64,000 nt of DNA from Bradyrhizobium arachidis (GTDB lineage: Bacteria > Pseudomonadota > Alphaproteobacteria > Rhizobiales > Xanthobacteraceae). The DNA lies in NCBI RefSeq assembly GCF_024758505.1, contig NZ_CP077970.1, positions 6,076,001 to 6,140,000 of the forward strand, read 5' to 3'. The notes beneath the pieces were generated by a model, which searched no databases, had not been told where the DNA came from, and saw only the letters and a program-made list of their open reading frames with translations. The position numbers and the translations under genes are program-made. Below are positions 54,150 through 62,583 of the stretch, piece after piece; position 1 is the first letter of the stretch; every line of letters begins with the position of its first letter.

Positions 54150-54305
54150 ATGAGCGATGCGCAAATCGGCCTGATGACCGCAACCCCCATCATCATCCTG
54201 TTCGCTGCGGCGCTCAGGAGGATGGGCGTGCTGTCGACGACGGCGACCGTTTCCGCAGTCAGCCTCTCCGTCGCGATTGCGATGGTGCTGTTCACGACGC
54301 ACTAG
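54150..54305 (+). CDS. Small membrane protein divergent from norE
   Basis: 51 aa, two hydrophobic helices (TATPIIILFAAALRRMG and VSAVSLSVAIAMVLF). No strong ribosome binding site before ATG 54150, so it rests mainly on composition. The FNR-type box lies between it and norE and could serve both. No family recognised. Confidence 0.45.
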   Translation: MSDAQIGLMTATPIIILFAAALRRMGVLSTTATVSAVSLSVAIAMVLFTTH

Positions 54306-54321
54306 CGAATGACGACGGAAT

Positions 54322-54463
54322 CGTAGGGTGGGTTAGCCTTGCGACTGCGCGAAGCGCAGTTCGCTGGGCGTAACCCACCACTTCTGCCGATGCGGAAACC
54401 GAAGAGGTGGGTTACGCCGGGCGGATTGCGCTTCGCGCAACCGCGGGGCTAATCCACCCTACG
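54322..54463. repeat. Compound inverted repeat between the small ORF and gguB
   Basis: Outer arms 54322-54337 and 54448-54463 match at 15 of 16 bases. Inner arms 54367-54380 and 54407-54420 (CGTAACCCACC / GGTGGGTTACG) also pair, and GCGCGAAGCGC-type sub-palindromes lie in both shoulders. It can fold into a cruciform or multi-branched hairpin. It lies downstream of gguB (stop 54479), where it can end transcripts. Of the dispersed palindromic class known to me in Bradyrhizobium. Confidence 0.72.
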
Positions 54464-54478
54464 GCACCGTCGATGGGG

Positions 54479-55669
54479 CTACCTTCTCTGGTTATACACG
54501 TCGATGCAGACGGCACCGAGCAGCACCAGCCCCTTGATCACCTGCTGGTAGTCTATGCCGATGCCAAGGATCGACATGCCGTTGTTCATCACACCCATGA
54601 TCATGGCGCCGACCACGGCGCCGCCGACGCGCCCGACACCGCCATAGGCCGAGGCGCCGCCGATGAAGCAGGCCGCGATGACGTCGAGCTCGAAGCCGAG
54701 GCCCGCCTTCGGCGTCGCTGTGTTGAGGCGCGCGGCGAAAACGAGGCCGGCAAGCGCCGCCAGCACGCCCATGTTGACGAAGGTGAGGAAGGTCAGCCGC
54801 TCCGTCTTGATGCCGGACAGCTTTGCCGCCTTGGCGTTGCCGCCGACCGCATAGATCTGCCGTCCGACGACGGTCCGCCGCGTGACGAAGCCATAGAGCG
54901 CGATCAGCGCGGTCATGATGACGAGCACGTTCGGCAGGCCGCGATGCGAGGCGATCAGATAGGTGAAGTAGAGCACGGCGCAGGCGAGCAGCACGCTCTT
55001 GCCCAAGAAGAACGCGTAGGGCTCGGCCTCGATGCCGTGCGCCAGCTCGCGCGAGCGGCTCTTGGCGCTGGCATAGACCATCCCTAGCGCCAGCACCGCG
55101 CCAATCACCATGGAGGTCGGATGCAGCGTGCCGGCCTCAGGCAGGAACTCCGGAATGAAGCCCGACGACAGCTTTTGGAAGGTCGCCGGAAACGGCCCGA
55201 GCGACTGTCCCTGCAGCACCGCCAGCGCAAGTCCCTTGAACACGAGCATGCCGGCCAGCGTCACGATGAACGAGGGGATGCCGAAATAGGCCACCCAATA
55301 GCCCTGTGCCGCGCCGATGGCGGCGCCAAGCACGAGGCAGGCAAGGAAGGCGACCGTGTAGTCGACCTTGTACGTCACCATCAGAAGCGCCGCGACCGCG
55401 CCGACAAAGCCGGCGACCGAGCCGACCGACAGGTCGATATGACCGGTAACGATCACCAGCAGCATGCCGAGCGCCATGATGACGATATAGCTGTTCTGCA
55501 GCACCAGGTTCGTCAGATTGAGCGGCTGCAGCAGCGTGCCGTTGGTGACGACCTGGAAGAACAGCATGATCGCGATCAGCGACAGCAGCATGCCGTAATT
55601 GCGCAAATTGTTCTTGATGAAGCCCGTATGCCGGCGCTCCTCGGGCAGCGAAACCGTCTTGTCGGTCAT
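54479..55669 (-). CDS. gguB: Multiple-sugar ABC permease (GguB/MmsB)
   Basis: 396 aa, RbsC/XylH-like permease with ~10 helices. GHIDLSVGSVAGFVGA is the branch signature; AVGGNAKAAKLSGIKTERLTF and FELDVIAACFIGGASAYGGVG are typical ATPase-contact and C-terminal blocks. Start overlaps the gguA stop (ATGA). Channel for aldose uptake with ChvE and GguA in the inner membrane. Last gene of the GntR-headed operon. Confidence 0.92.
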   Translation of the reverse strand: MTDKTVSLPEERRHTGFIKNNLRNYGMLLSLIAIMLFFQVVTNGTLLQPLNLTNLVLQNSYIVIMALGMLLVIVTGHIDLSVGSVAGFVGAVAALLMVTYKVDYTVAFLACLVLGAAIGAAQGYWVAYFGIPSFIVTLAGMLVFKGLALAVLQGQSLGPFPATFQKLSSGFIPEFLPEAGTLHPTSMVIGAVLALGMVYASAKSRSRELAHGIEAEPYAFFLGKSVLLACAVLYFTYLIASHRGLPNVLVIMTALIALYGFVTRRTVVGRQIYAVGGNAKAAKLSGIKTERLTFLTFVNMGVLAALAGLVFAARLNTATPKAGLGFELDVIAACFIGGASAYGGVGRVGGAVVGAMIMGVMNNGMSILGIGIDYQQVIKGLVLLGAVCIDVYNQRR

Positions 55670-57243
55670 GGCTGCGATCCTCCCATCTCCGCGGCCTCAG
55701 GCACGCCGTTCGTAAAATTTCTGTCGTTGCGCATGATGGCGCGCATGATCTTCTCCTGCGTCGCTTCGCTACCCTTGAACTCGCCGACAAAGGCACCGTC
55801 GTTCATCACGCAGATGCGGTCGCAGATGCCAAGCAGCTCCGGCATCTCCGACGAGATCACCACGACACCCCGGCCGGCCTCGGCCAGTTCGTTGATGATA
55901 CAGTAAATCTCGTATTTCGCACCGACGTCGATGCCCCGCGTCGGCTCGTCCAGGATCAGGACCTTTGGATCGGTCATCAGCCATTTCGACAGCACCACCT
56001 TCTGCTGGTTGCCGCCGGAGAGCTGGCCGGTCTCCTGATAGACGTCGGAGCAGCGGATCCGCATCCGGTTCCGGTAATCGCTTGCCACCTTCAGCTCGGC
56101 GATGTCGTCGATCACCATGCGCGGTGCGACCTGGTCGAGGCTCGACAGCGTGATGTTCTTGCGGACGTCGTCGGCTAGGATCAGCCCAAGTTGTTTGCGA
56201 TCCTCGGTCACGTAAGCGAGGCCCGCGTCGATCGCCGCGGCGACGTTGGGCAGGTGCACCTCATGCCCTTCCAGCCTGATCCGACCGCTGATGTTGTATC
56301 CCCAGGACTGCCCGAACAGGCTCATGGCGAATTCGGTGCGGCCGGCGCCCATCAACCCGGCAATGCCGACCACTTCGCCGCGTCGCACATTGAAGCTGAC
56401 ATTCTTGATGACCTGCCGCTCAGGGTGGATCGGGTGAAAGACCGACCAATTCTCGACCGCGAGGACCGGCTCGCTGACCTTGGCACTGCGCTCCGGAAAG
56501 CGATGGGCGAGATCGCGGTTGACCATGCTGCGGATGATGCGGTCTTCCTGCACGGGCTCGGACCGGCAATCGATACCGTCAACGGTGCGGCCGTCGCGCA
56601 GCACGGTGATGTGATCGGCGACGCGGGCGACCTCGTTCAACTTGTGGGATATCAGGATCGAGCCGATACCCTGCTCCCGGAATGCCATCAGGCGCTCGAG
56701 CAGCGCTGCGCTGTCGGCTTCGTTCAGGCTGGCGGTGGGCTCGTCCAGGATCAGCATCCGCACCCGCTTGGACAGCGCCTTCGCAATCTCGACCAGTTGC
56801 TGCTTGCCGACGCCGAGATCGGTGATCAGCGTGTCCGGCGACTCCCTCAGACCCACCTGGGCCAGAAGCTCCCGCGTGCGCCGGTAGACCTCGTCACGGT
56901 CGATGACACCGAGCTGCGACGGCGGATGCGAGAGGAAAATATTCTCCGCGATCGACATCAGCGGGATCAGCGCCAGCTCCTGGTGGATGATGATGATGCC
57001 GAGCGCCTCGGAATCGTTGATGTCGCGGAAGTGCCGCTCCTCGCCCTCAAAGACGATCGTTCCCTCGTAGCTGCCGTGCGGATAGACCCCGCTCAACACC
57101 TTCATCAGGGTGGATTTTCCGGCGCCGTTCTCGCCTACGAGGGCGTGGATCTGGCCGGCCTGAACGGAGAAATTGACGTCGCGCAACGCCTGCACACCTG
57201 CAAAGCTCTTGCTGACGCCGCGCATCTCCAGCATTGCGGTCAT
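55666..57243 (-). CDS. gguA: Multiple-sugar ABC ATPase, duplicated domains (GguA/MmsA)
   Basis: 525 aa from ATG 57243 (MTAMLEMRGVSKSF); the frame extends into the upstream repeat. Two ATPase domains: the N-terminal has Walker A GENGAGKSTLMK and Walker B MLILDEPTAS; the C-terminal has GLMGAGRTEF in place of Walker A, LSGGNQQKVVLSKWL and LILDEPTRGID. The AraG/XylG pattern. Energises ChvE-dependent aldose import. Separated from chvE by ~230 bases of repeat, an unusual gap inside this operon. Confidence 0.93.
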   Translation of the reverse strand: MTAMLEMRGVSKSFAGVQALRDVNFSVQAGQIHALVGENGAGKSTLMKVLSGVYPHGSYEGTIVFEGEERHFRDINDSEALGIIIIHQELALIPLMSIAENIFLSHPPSQLGVIDRDEVYRRTRELLAQVGLRESPDTLITDLGVGKQQLVEIAKALSKRVRMLILDEPTASLNEADSAALLERLMAFREQGIGSILISHKLNEVARVADHITVLRDGRTVDGIDCRSEPVQEDRIIRSMVNRDLAHRFPERSAKVSEPVLAVENWSVFHPIHPERQVIKNVSFNVRRGEVVGIAGLMGAGRTEFAMSLFGQSWGYNISGRIRLEGHEVHLPNVAAAIDAGLAYVTEDRKQLGLILADDVRKNITLSSLDQVAPRMVIDDIAELKVASDYRNRMRIRCSDVYQETGQLSGGNQQKVVLSKWLMTDPKVLILDEPTRGIDVGAKYEIYCIINELAEAGRGVVVISSEMPELLGICDRICVMNDGAFVGEFKGSEATQEKIMRAIMRNDRNFTNGVPEAAEMGGSQP

Positions 57244-57268
57244 CGTGGTTGTCCCGTCTGTTAACTCA

Positions 57269-57462
57269 CCTCGCCCCGCTCTTGTCCGCTGAAGCTTCAG
57301 CGAGGCGGATGCGGGGAGAGGTAATCGCGAAGCGATCGGGTGAGGAGGAGTCTCCGCGAGGGTGATGCCCATCGTCCCCGCGGGGACTCCCCTCACCCTG
57401 ATCTTTTAGAACGGCGGCCCGAAGGCCGCCGATGCCCTCTCCCCGTAGGAACGGGGAGAGGG
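57269..57462. repeat. Composite hairpin repeat between chvE and gguA
   Basis: Several hairpins in one ~195-base block: GCTGAAGCTTCAGC (57288-57301); a 19-base imperfect pair at 57334-57352 / 57385-57403; GTCCCCG-CGGGGAC (57374-57387); GGCGGCC-CGAA-GGCCGCC (57413-57430); and a perfect 12-bp stem CCCTCTCCCCGT / ACGGGGAGAGGG (57435-57446 / 57451-57462). The edge near 57270 is also an inverted copy of the 57311-57321 arm. It begins 11 bases after the chvE stop on the transcript, so it can stabilise chvE mRNA or attenuate gguAB. Confidence 0.75.
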
Positions 57463-57473
57463 AGACCAGCGCC

Positions 57474-58547
57474 TTACTGGAATTGCGCCTTCTTATAGTA
57501 GCCGCTGTCAACCAAAACCTTCTCCCAATTGTCCTTGTAGACGACAACGGGCTTGAGCAGGAAGGACGGCACGGTCTTGACGCCGTTCTCGTAGGTCTTG
57601 GTGTCGTTGACGGTCACCTGCTTGCCGGCCAGTGCCGCGTCGACCATGTCAGCGGTCACCTTGGCGAGGTCGCGGGTGTCCTTGAAGATCGTCGAGTACT
57701 GGTCGCCGCGCAGCATCGCCTTGATCGAGGGCACTTCCGCGTCCTGGCCGCTGATGATGGGCATGGGCTGGCCGGCGCTGCCGTAGCCGACGCCCTTGAG
57801 CGACGAGATGATGCCGATCGAGAGGCCGTCATAGGGCGACAGCACGGCGTTGACCTTCTTGTTGCCGTAGTAGGCGCTGAGCAGGTTGTCCATACGGGCC
57901 TGCGCGGTGGCGCCGTCCCAGCGGAGCGTCGCGACCTTGTCCATGCCCATCTGCCCCGAAGCGACGACGAGCTTGCCGCTGTCGATGTAGGGCTTCAGCA
58001 CGCTCATGGCGCCGTTGTAGAAGAAGTAGGCGTTGTTGTCGTCGGGCGAGCCGCCGAACAGCTCGATGTTGAACGGACCCTTGCCATCCTTGAGGCCGAG
58101 CCCCTGCACGAGCGAGTCCGCCTGGAGCACGCCGACCTGGAAGTTGTCGAAGGTCGCGTAGTAGTCGACGTTCGGCGTGCCGCGGATCAGGCGGTCATAG
58201 GCGATCACGGTGACGCCCTTGGCCTTGGCCTGCTTGAGCACGTCGGACAGCGTGGTGCCGTCGATCGCGGCGATCACCAGCACCTTGGCGCCCTTGGTCA
58301 CCATGTTCTCGACCTGCGAGAGCTGGTTCGGGATGTCGTCCTCGGCATATTGCAGGTCGGTGGCGTAGCCGCGCTCCTTCAGCACCTTGACCATGTTGTT
58401 GCCGTCGTCGATCCAGCGTGCGGACGACTTCGTCGGCATGGAAATGCCGACCGTGCCCTTGTCCTGCGCGTAAGCGCCGCCGGATGAGGCGAGCGCGGCA
58501 GCGCCGGCGAATGCCAGTGCGAGAAAAGTCGCTTTTAGTTTCGTCAT
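57474..58547 (-). CDS. chvE: Periplasmic aldose-binding protein ChvE
   Basis: 357 aa with signal peptide ([20 protein letters not shown] to GGAYAQD). Features of the ChvE/XylF group: [52 protein letters not shown], and [13 protein letters not shown]. Binds galactose, glucose, arabinose or related aldoses and feeds GguAB; in Agrobacterium ChvE also signals to VirA, for which nothing here is evidence. Preceded by sugar-oxidising genes in the same operon, indicating uptake plus oxidation of aldoses. Confidence 0.93.
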   Translation of the reverse strand: MTKLKATFLALAFAGAAALASSGGAYAQDKGTVGISMPTKSSARWIDDGNNMVKVLKERGYATDLQYAEDDIPNQLSQVENMVTKGAKVLVIAAIDGTTLSDVLKQAKAKGVTVIAYDRLIRGTPNVDYYATFDNFQVGVLQADSLVQGLGLKDGKGPFNIELFGGSPDDNNAYFFYNGAMSVLKPYIDSGKLVVASGQMGMDKVATLRWDGATAQARMDNLLSAYYGNKKVNAVLSPYDGLSIGIISSLKGVGYGSAGQPMPIISGQDAEVPSIKAMLRGDQYSTIFKDTRDLAKVTADMVDAALAGKQVTVNDTKTYENGVKTVPSFLLKPVVVYKDNWEKVLVDSGYYKKAQFQ

Positions 58548-58621
58548 GTTTCACTCCCTTTAGGGTTTACGAACGCTTCGTTGCAGTGAGAACTCGGTGT
58601 GATGCTCTGTCTTTAGGTCTC

Positions 58622-59503
58622 CTATGCGAGCTTGACGTCGGGTTCCGCGCGACCGTGCGCGGAAGCCTCCAACAGAAAGGTGCAGCCGGCTTGCGGATCG
58701 GCAGCGCGCGCCGCCTCGTCCATATCCTGCCATGCCGAGGTGACGAGAAGATGCGACAGACCCGGCCCGACAAAGGCCGGACAGCTCGATTGCAAGGCGG
58801 GAACGCGCAGCGAGCGCAGGAGCTCGCCTTGCGGGCTGTAGACGTCGACGCAGCCGCCGCCCCAGCGCGCATTCCAGATCAGGCCGTCGGCATCGACCAC
58901 GGAGCCGTCGATGCCGCCGATGCCGCGGTGGCGTACCAGCAGTTTTGGCTCACCGCGCGGCAATCCCGTCGCAGGGTCGAGCGCGACGCTAAAGAGCTCG
59001 TTGCGGCCGGTGTCGGCAAAGTAGCCGGTCGCACCGTCAGGCGAGAAGCAGATCGAATTCGGAATGGTGACGCCGGGATACAGCGTCGAGATCTCCCCAC
59101 GATGCAGCGCATAGATCGCACCGGACAGGGGCTCCGCCTTCTTTCCCATCGTGCCGATCCAGAACGTGCCGGAGGGATGAACGCGGGAATCGTTGGAGCG
59201 CGTGCGGGGATTGTCGGCTTCGAGCGGACGATAGAGCGTCATCGCGCCATCGGCGATACGGCGGATGTAGAGGCCGTCTTCCGCGACGATCAACTGGCGC
59301 TCGGCGTCGATGCGGCCGAGCGCGCTCGCCATCCGGCCGAGATTGTGGATCCGGAGCGCACCGCTGCCGAGATGCGCCTCGAACAGCTTTGCCTCGCGAA
59401 TGTCGAACCACCACGCCGTGTCGGTGGCCGGATCGTAGGTCGGCCCTTCGCCGAGATGGCAATGCTCGTCGCACAGGACTGATGTCGGCACCTGCTCGAT
59501 CAT
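58622..59503 (-). CDS. SMP-30/gluconolactonase-family sugar lactonase
   Basis: 293 aa from ATG 59503, which overlaps the galM stop (ATGA) and follows GGAGTGCGG. Six-bladed propeller of the SMP-30 family: LGEGPTYDPATDTAWWFDI at the start (metal-binding Glu), RSNDSRVHPSGTFWIGTMG near 100-120, and ICFSPDGATGYFADTGRNEL with Asn/Asp ligands near 155-180. It would hydrolyse galactonolactone or arabinonolactone produced by the dehydrogenase two genes upstream. Confidence 0.9.
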   Translation of the reverse strand: MIEQVPTSVLCDEHCHLGEGPTYDPATDTAWWFDIREAKLFEAHLGSGALRIHNLGRMASALGRIDAERQLIVAEDGLYIRRIADGAMTLYRPLEADNPRTRSNDSRVHPSGTFWIGTMGKKAEPLSGAIYALHRGEISTLYPGVTIPNSICFSPDGATGYFADTGRNELFSVALDPATGLPRGEPKLLVRHRGIGGIDGSVVDADGLIWNARWGGGCVDVYSPQGELLRSLRVPALQSSCPAFVGPGLSHLLVTSAWQDMDEAARAADPQAGCTFLLEASAHGRAEPDVKLA

Positions 59504-60573
59504 GTCCGCACTCCAAAGCGATAGACCGTGCGATGCCGATAGACGCTGTCGGGCTTGAGGAGCGGACTCGGGAAGTCCGGCCGGTTCGGTGAGTTCGGCC
59601 AGACCTGCGGTTCGAGGCAGATCGCGTCCGATTGGCGGTAGAGCTTGCCGCCCTTGCCGAGCACGGAGCCGTCGAGATAGTTGCCGGAATAGACCTGCAA
59701 GCCCGGCTGATCGGTCAGAAGCTCGAGCACGCGTCCCGAGCGCGGCGCCTCGAGCCGCGCCGCGAGCTTCAAGGCGCCGTCGGGGGCGAAGCAGAAATTG
59801 TGATCGTAGCCCTTGCCGTTGCGCAATTGCTCGTGGCTGTCGCGGATTCGCGCACCGACCGGCGTCGCAACCCGGAAATCGAACGGCGTACCCGCAACCG
59901 GGTGCGGCGGTCCCGGCAGCGGAATGGCGGTGGGATCGATCGCCAGGAAATGATCTGATGTCAGCGTCAGCCGGTGGTCGAGCGTGTTGAGGCCGGAGGT
60001 GGCACCTTCCAGGTTGAAGAAGCTGTGATTGGTCAAATTGAGGATCGTCGACCGGTCGGCTCTCGCCACGAACTCCATCGACAGTTCGGCGGGTCCGGTG
60101 ACGCGGTAGGTGAGACGCACCTCCAGCCGGCCCGGATAGTTCTCCTCGCCATGCGCGCTGACATAGCTGAGCGTGACCGCGGGCTCTGCGCCATCGGCGA
60201 TGTCGGCAATGTCCCACAGCTTTCGATCAAAGCCGTTCGGTCCGCCATGCAGCGCATTCGGTCCGTTATTGGCCTCGAGCTGCACCGTTGCACCGTCCAG
60301 CGAGAACTGCGCGTTGGCGATGCGGTTGGCGTAGCGGCCGACGGTCGCGCCGAAGAACTTTCGCTCCGTGACGTAGCCGGCGAGTTCGTCATAGCCGAGC
60401 GTGACGTCCTCGCAGCCGCCCTTCGCATCCGGCATGATCAGCGCCTGCAGAGCCGCGCCGAAATTGATGATGCGCGCCTCGAAGCCGCCCTGCCCGCGCA
60501 AGGTCACGCGCTGGACGGCGCGGCCATCCGGCAGCCGTCCGAAAACCTCTCCTGCGATACGCGGCTCGGCCAT
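59500..60573 (-). CDS. galM: Aldose 1-epimerase GalM
   Basis: 357 aa from ATG 60573 (TTG 60579 upstream is less likely). GalM features: GRYANRIANAQF, NNGPNALHGGPNGFDRKLW with the catalytic His, NLTNHSFFNLEG, and a C-terminal LEPQVWPNSPN (catalytic Glu). Interconverts aldose anomers, supplying the one used by the dehydrogenase encoded just upstream. Overlaps the lactonase gene. Confidence 0.94.
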   Translation of the reverse strand: MAEPRIAGEVFGRLPDGRAVQRVTLRGQGGFEARIINFGAALQALIMPDAKGGCEDVTLGYDELAGYVTERKFFGATVGRYANRIANAQFSLDGATVQLEANNGPNALHGGPNGFDRKLWDIADIADGAEPAVTLSYVSAHGEENYPGRLEVRLTYRVTGPAELSMEFVARADRSTILNLTNHSFFNLEGATSGLNTLDHRLTLTSDHFLAIDPTAIPLPGPPHPVAGTPFDFRVATPVGARIRDSHEQLRNGKGYDHNFCFAPDGALKLAARLEAPRSGRVLELLTDQPGLQVYSGNYLDGSVLGKGGKLYRQSDAICLEPQVWPNSPNRPDFPSPLLKPDSVYRHRTVYRFGVRT

Positions 60574-60575
60574 GA

Positions 60576-61502
60576 TCAATCCACGAACGGTTCGACGATT
60601 GTGCGCTTGCCGAGCATGAAGGCGTCGGCGACGAGACGGAACGGCGAAAGGTCGACGTCGGCGGCACCGGTCGCCGCAAGTTCGACAAAACGATGATAGA
60701 GCTCGCGATACTCAGCGTCCGGTGCCTCGGACAAGACCTTGCCGTCCACCGCCATCCGCCTGCCGCCACCGGACAGTGTCATGCGGCCGCCGTCGGTCTC
60801 CACAATGACGTCCCAGCTTTGCGGACCGGTCTGGCGGAAGTCGAATTCGGCCGTGATCGGCAAACCGGTCGCGTCGGCCAGCGTCAGGTCCGCCGCGATC
60901 GGCGCCTCGCAATTGGAAGGAAATGACAGCGTCGCCGCCGTGACGAATACCGGACGCGGCATGATCCTGGTCAGGATCGAGAGCGCGTTGATGCCGGGGT
61001 CGAACACGCCGAGCCCGCCCGGCTGCCAGATCCAGGTTTGCCCGGGATGCCAGACGCGGACATCTTCTTTCCAGCTGATGTGCACGGACGAAATGCGGCG
61101 CGCGGCAAGCCACTCCCGCGCCGGCTCGACCGCGGGCGCGTAGCGCGAATGCCAGGTCGCAAACAGCGTTCGCTTGGAACGCTCGGCCTGCGCAATCAGC
61201 GGATCGAGCTCGCTGACGCTGACGCCGGGCGGCTTCTCCAGCATCACATGCTTGCCGGCGGCGAGCGCGCTGGCTGCCTGCGCGCGGCGCACCTGCGGCG
61301 GCGTGCACAGCGAAACCGCGTCGATCGGCGGGCCCTTGCTCAGGAGTTCTTCGATGGTCGCAAAATGCGGCAGGTCCGGCAGCGAGGCGTTGCGGCTCGC
61401 GATCGCCGCAAGCGTGGCGCCCGGCGTCGCAGCAATCGCCGCGACATGCTGGTCGCGCGCGATCTTGCCAAAACCGACGATGGCTATGCGAAGCTCGGTC
61501 AC
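60576..61502 (-). CDS. Gfo/Idh/MocA dehydrogenase, D-galactose 1-dehydrogenase type
   Basis: 308 aa from GTG 61502, overlapping the GntR stop. NAD(P)-binding N-terminus IVGFGKIARDQHVAAI and the EKPPGVSVSEL motif (Gfo/Idh/MocA EKP). The second domain has WKEDVRVWHPGQTWIWQPGGLGVFDPGINAL. These are features of galactose 1-dehydrogenases. It oxidises D-galactose (possibly also L-arabinose or D-fucose) to the lactone, which the SMP-30 lactonase opens. Confidence 0.88.
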   Translation of the reverse strand: MTELRIAIVGFGKIARDQHVAAIAATPGATLAAIASRNASLPDLPHFATIEELLSKGPPIDAVSLCTPPQVRRAQAASALAAGKHVMLEKPPGVSVSELDPLIAQAERSKRTLFATWHSRYAPAVEPAREWLAARRISSVHISWKEDVRVWHPGQTWIWQPGGLGVFDPGINALSILTRIMPRPVFVTAATLSFPSNCEAPIAADLTLADATGLPITAEFDFRQTGPQSWDVIVETDGGRMTLSGGGRRMAVDGKVLSEAPDAEYRELYHRFVELAATGAADVDLSPFRLVADAFMLGKRTIVEPFVD

Positions 61503-62260
61503 GACGGATCTCCGGAGTCTGCGGCCATGGCTGCTTCGATCATCGTGCCCTCATGCCGGCTCATACCGTTGTGAATGACGAACACCATCGCTTGGAACGC
61601 CGCTTCGGTGTCGCCGGCCGCGATGGCATCGACGATCTTCTGATGCCAGAGCAGCACGGTCTCGCGGTCTTCCGGCTCGACGGGAGCGCTGAGCAGGAAC
61701 GACGCCCGCAGGGCGGCCTCGATGACGTGGCCGATCGAGCGCATGAAAAGATTGCCTGACGCGCGCGCCACGCCAACATGAAGCGCAAGGTCGGCGTCGG
61801 CGAAGTCGGCGGAGTCGGAGGCTTCCTTGCGCATCCGATCCATGCTGCGCCTGAGCTCCGCGATATCCTCCTCCGAGCGCTGCATGGCCGCGAGCGCGGC
61901 CGCGCGCGGCTCGACCGCGAGCCGGATCTCGGCGAGGTCGTCAAGGAAGCGCTTGTCGATGCCGGCATCGAGATGCCAGGCCAGCACATCGGCGTCGAAC
62001 ATGTTCCAGGCGACGCGCTCGCGCACCACCGTGCCGACCCGGGCTTTGGTCGAGAGCAGGCCCTTTGCGACCAGCGTCTTCACGCTTTCGCGCAGCACCG
62101 GCCGCGAGACGCCGAACATCGCGGTCAATTCGGTATCGCCCGGCAACCGCGTTCCTTCGGCATAGCGGCCGGCGATGATGTCGATACCGATTGATCGGGC
62201 GACTTCGGCGTGATTGGAATGCGCACGCCGCGTCGGAATGACCACGATACGCGAGGCCAT
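61499..62260 (-). CDS. GntR/FadR-family regulator of the aldose operon
   Basis: 253 aa from ATG 62260 with strong ribosome site (GGAGGGGGAG). N-terminal winged HTH (AEGTRLPGDTELTAMFGVSRPVLRESVKTL, recognition within ~35-65) and the FCD effector domain with acidic/His metal ligands (ADADLALHVGVA region and LLWHQKIVDAIAAGD). It is the first gene of the operon it probably controls and is translationally coupled to the dehydrogenase gene. A 19-base dyad 196-214 bases upstream is the likely operator. Confidence 0.92.
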   Translation of the reverse strand: MASRIVVIPTRRAHSNHAEVARSIGIDIIAGRYAEGTRLPGDTELTAMFGVSRPVLRESVKTLVAKGLLSTKARVGTVVRERVAWNMFDADVLAWHLDAGIDKRFLDDLAEIRLAVEPRAAALAAMQRSEEDIAELRRSMDRMRKEASDSADFADADLALHVGVARASGNLFMRSIGHVIEAALRASFLLSAPVEPEDRETVLLWHQKIVDAIAAGDTEAAFQAMVFVIHNGMSRHEGTMIEAAMAADSGDPS

Positions 62261-62455
62261 AGTGCTGCTCTCCCCCTCCGGCAAGCGCAATTGATCGCTG
62301 TCAGGACGGGTCAGGCGGCGGTAGGCTGGCGCGAGGGATATTGGGTCATGAGGTGCGTCTCCCGGATCTTCTTTGGCGCCAATCAGTATCATGGCACCTA
62401 CTAGCCGCCTCTTCGGGCAGTCGGACGCACTATTTCACGGAATTTCGGCGACGAC

Positions 62456-62474
62456 TAGTCATATTATCTGACTA
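62456..62474. promoter_or_regulatory. Operator-like dyad TAGTCA-N7-TGACTA
   Basis: Perfect 6-base arms TAGTCA (62456-62461) and TGACTA (62469-62474) around TATTATC. FCD-type GntR regulators bind short dyads of this kind near their own promoters. It is upstream of the GntR gene and within the AT-rich part of the gap. Confidence 0.52.
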
Positions 62475-62540
62475 TTTCGCGATTCCCCTCATTTGGGCCG
62501 TTTTCTACTTTGCATGGGGTTGTTTCGCAGGACAGGGATC

Positions 62541-62565
62541 GGGCCGGCCGACCATGCGGCCGGCC
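62541..62565. terminator. Possible stem-loop after FAH gene (weak)
   Basis: GGGCCGGCC (from 62541) and GGCCGGCCGC (to ~62565) can pair with each other around ACCATGC. It lies ~20 bases after the FAH stop on the minus strand, but no T run follows. Confidence 0.35.
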
Positions 62566-62583
62566 GCCTTGCTTGCCCCGCGG

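Larger units (their letters stand above)
62261..62583. other. Intergenic promoter region of the GntR operon
   Basis: A 323-base gap between the FAH-family gene stop and the GntR start, same strand. It holds the TAGTCA-N7-TGACTA dyad and AT-rich stretches near 62430-62510, suitable for a promoter. No coding frame looks genuine; one open frame (62341-63321 +) is antisense to the FAH gene. No obvious terminator for the FAH gene besides a GGCCGGCC-rich stretch at 62541-62565. Confidence 0.5.
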
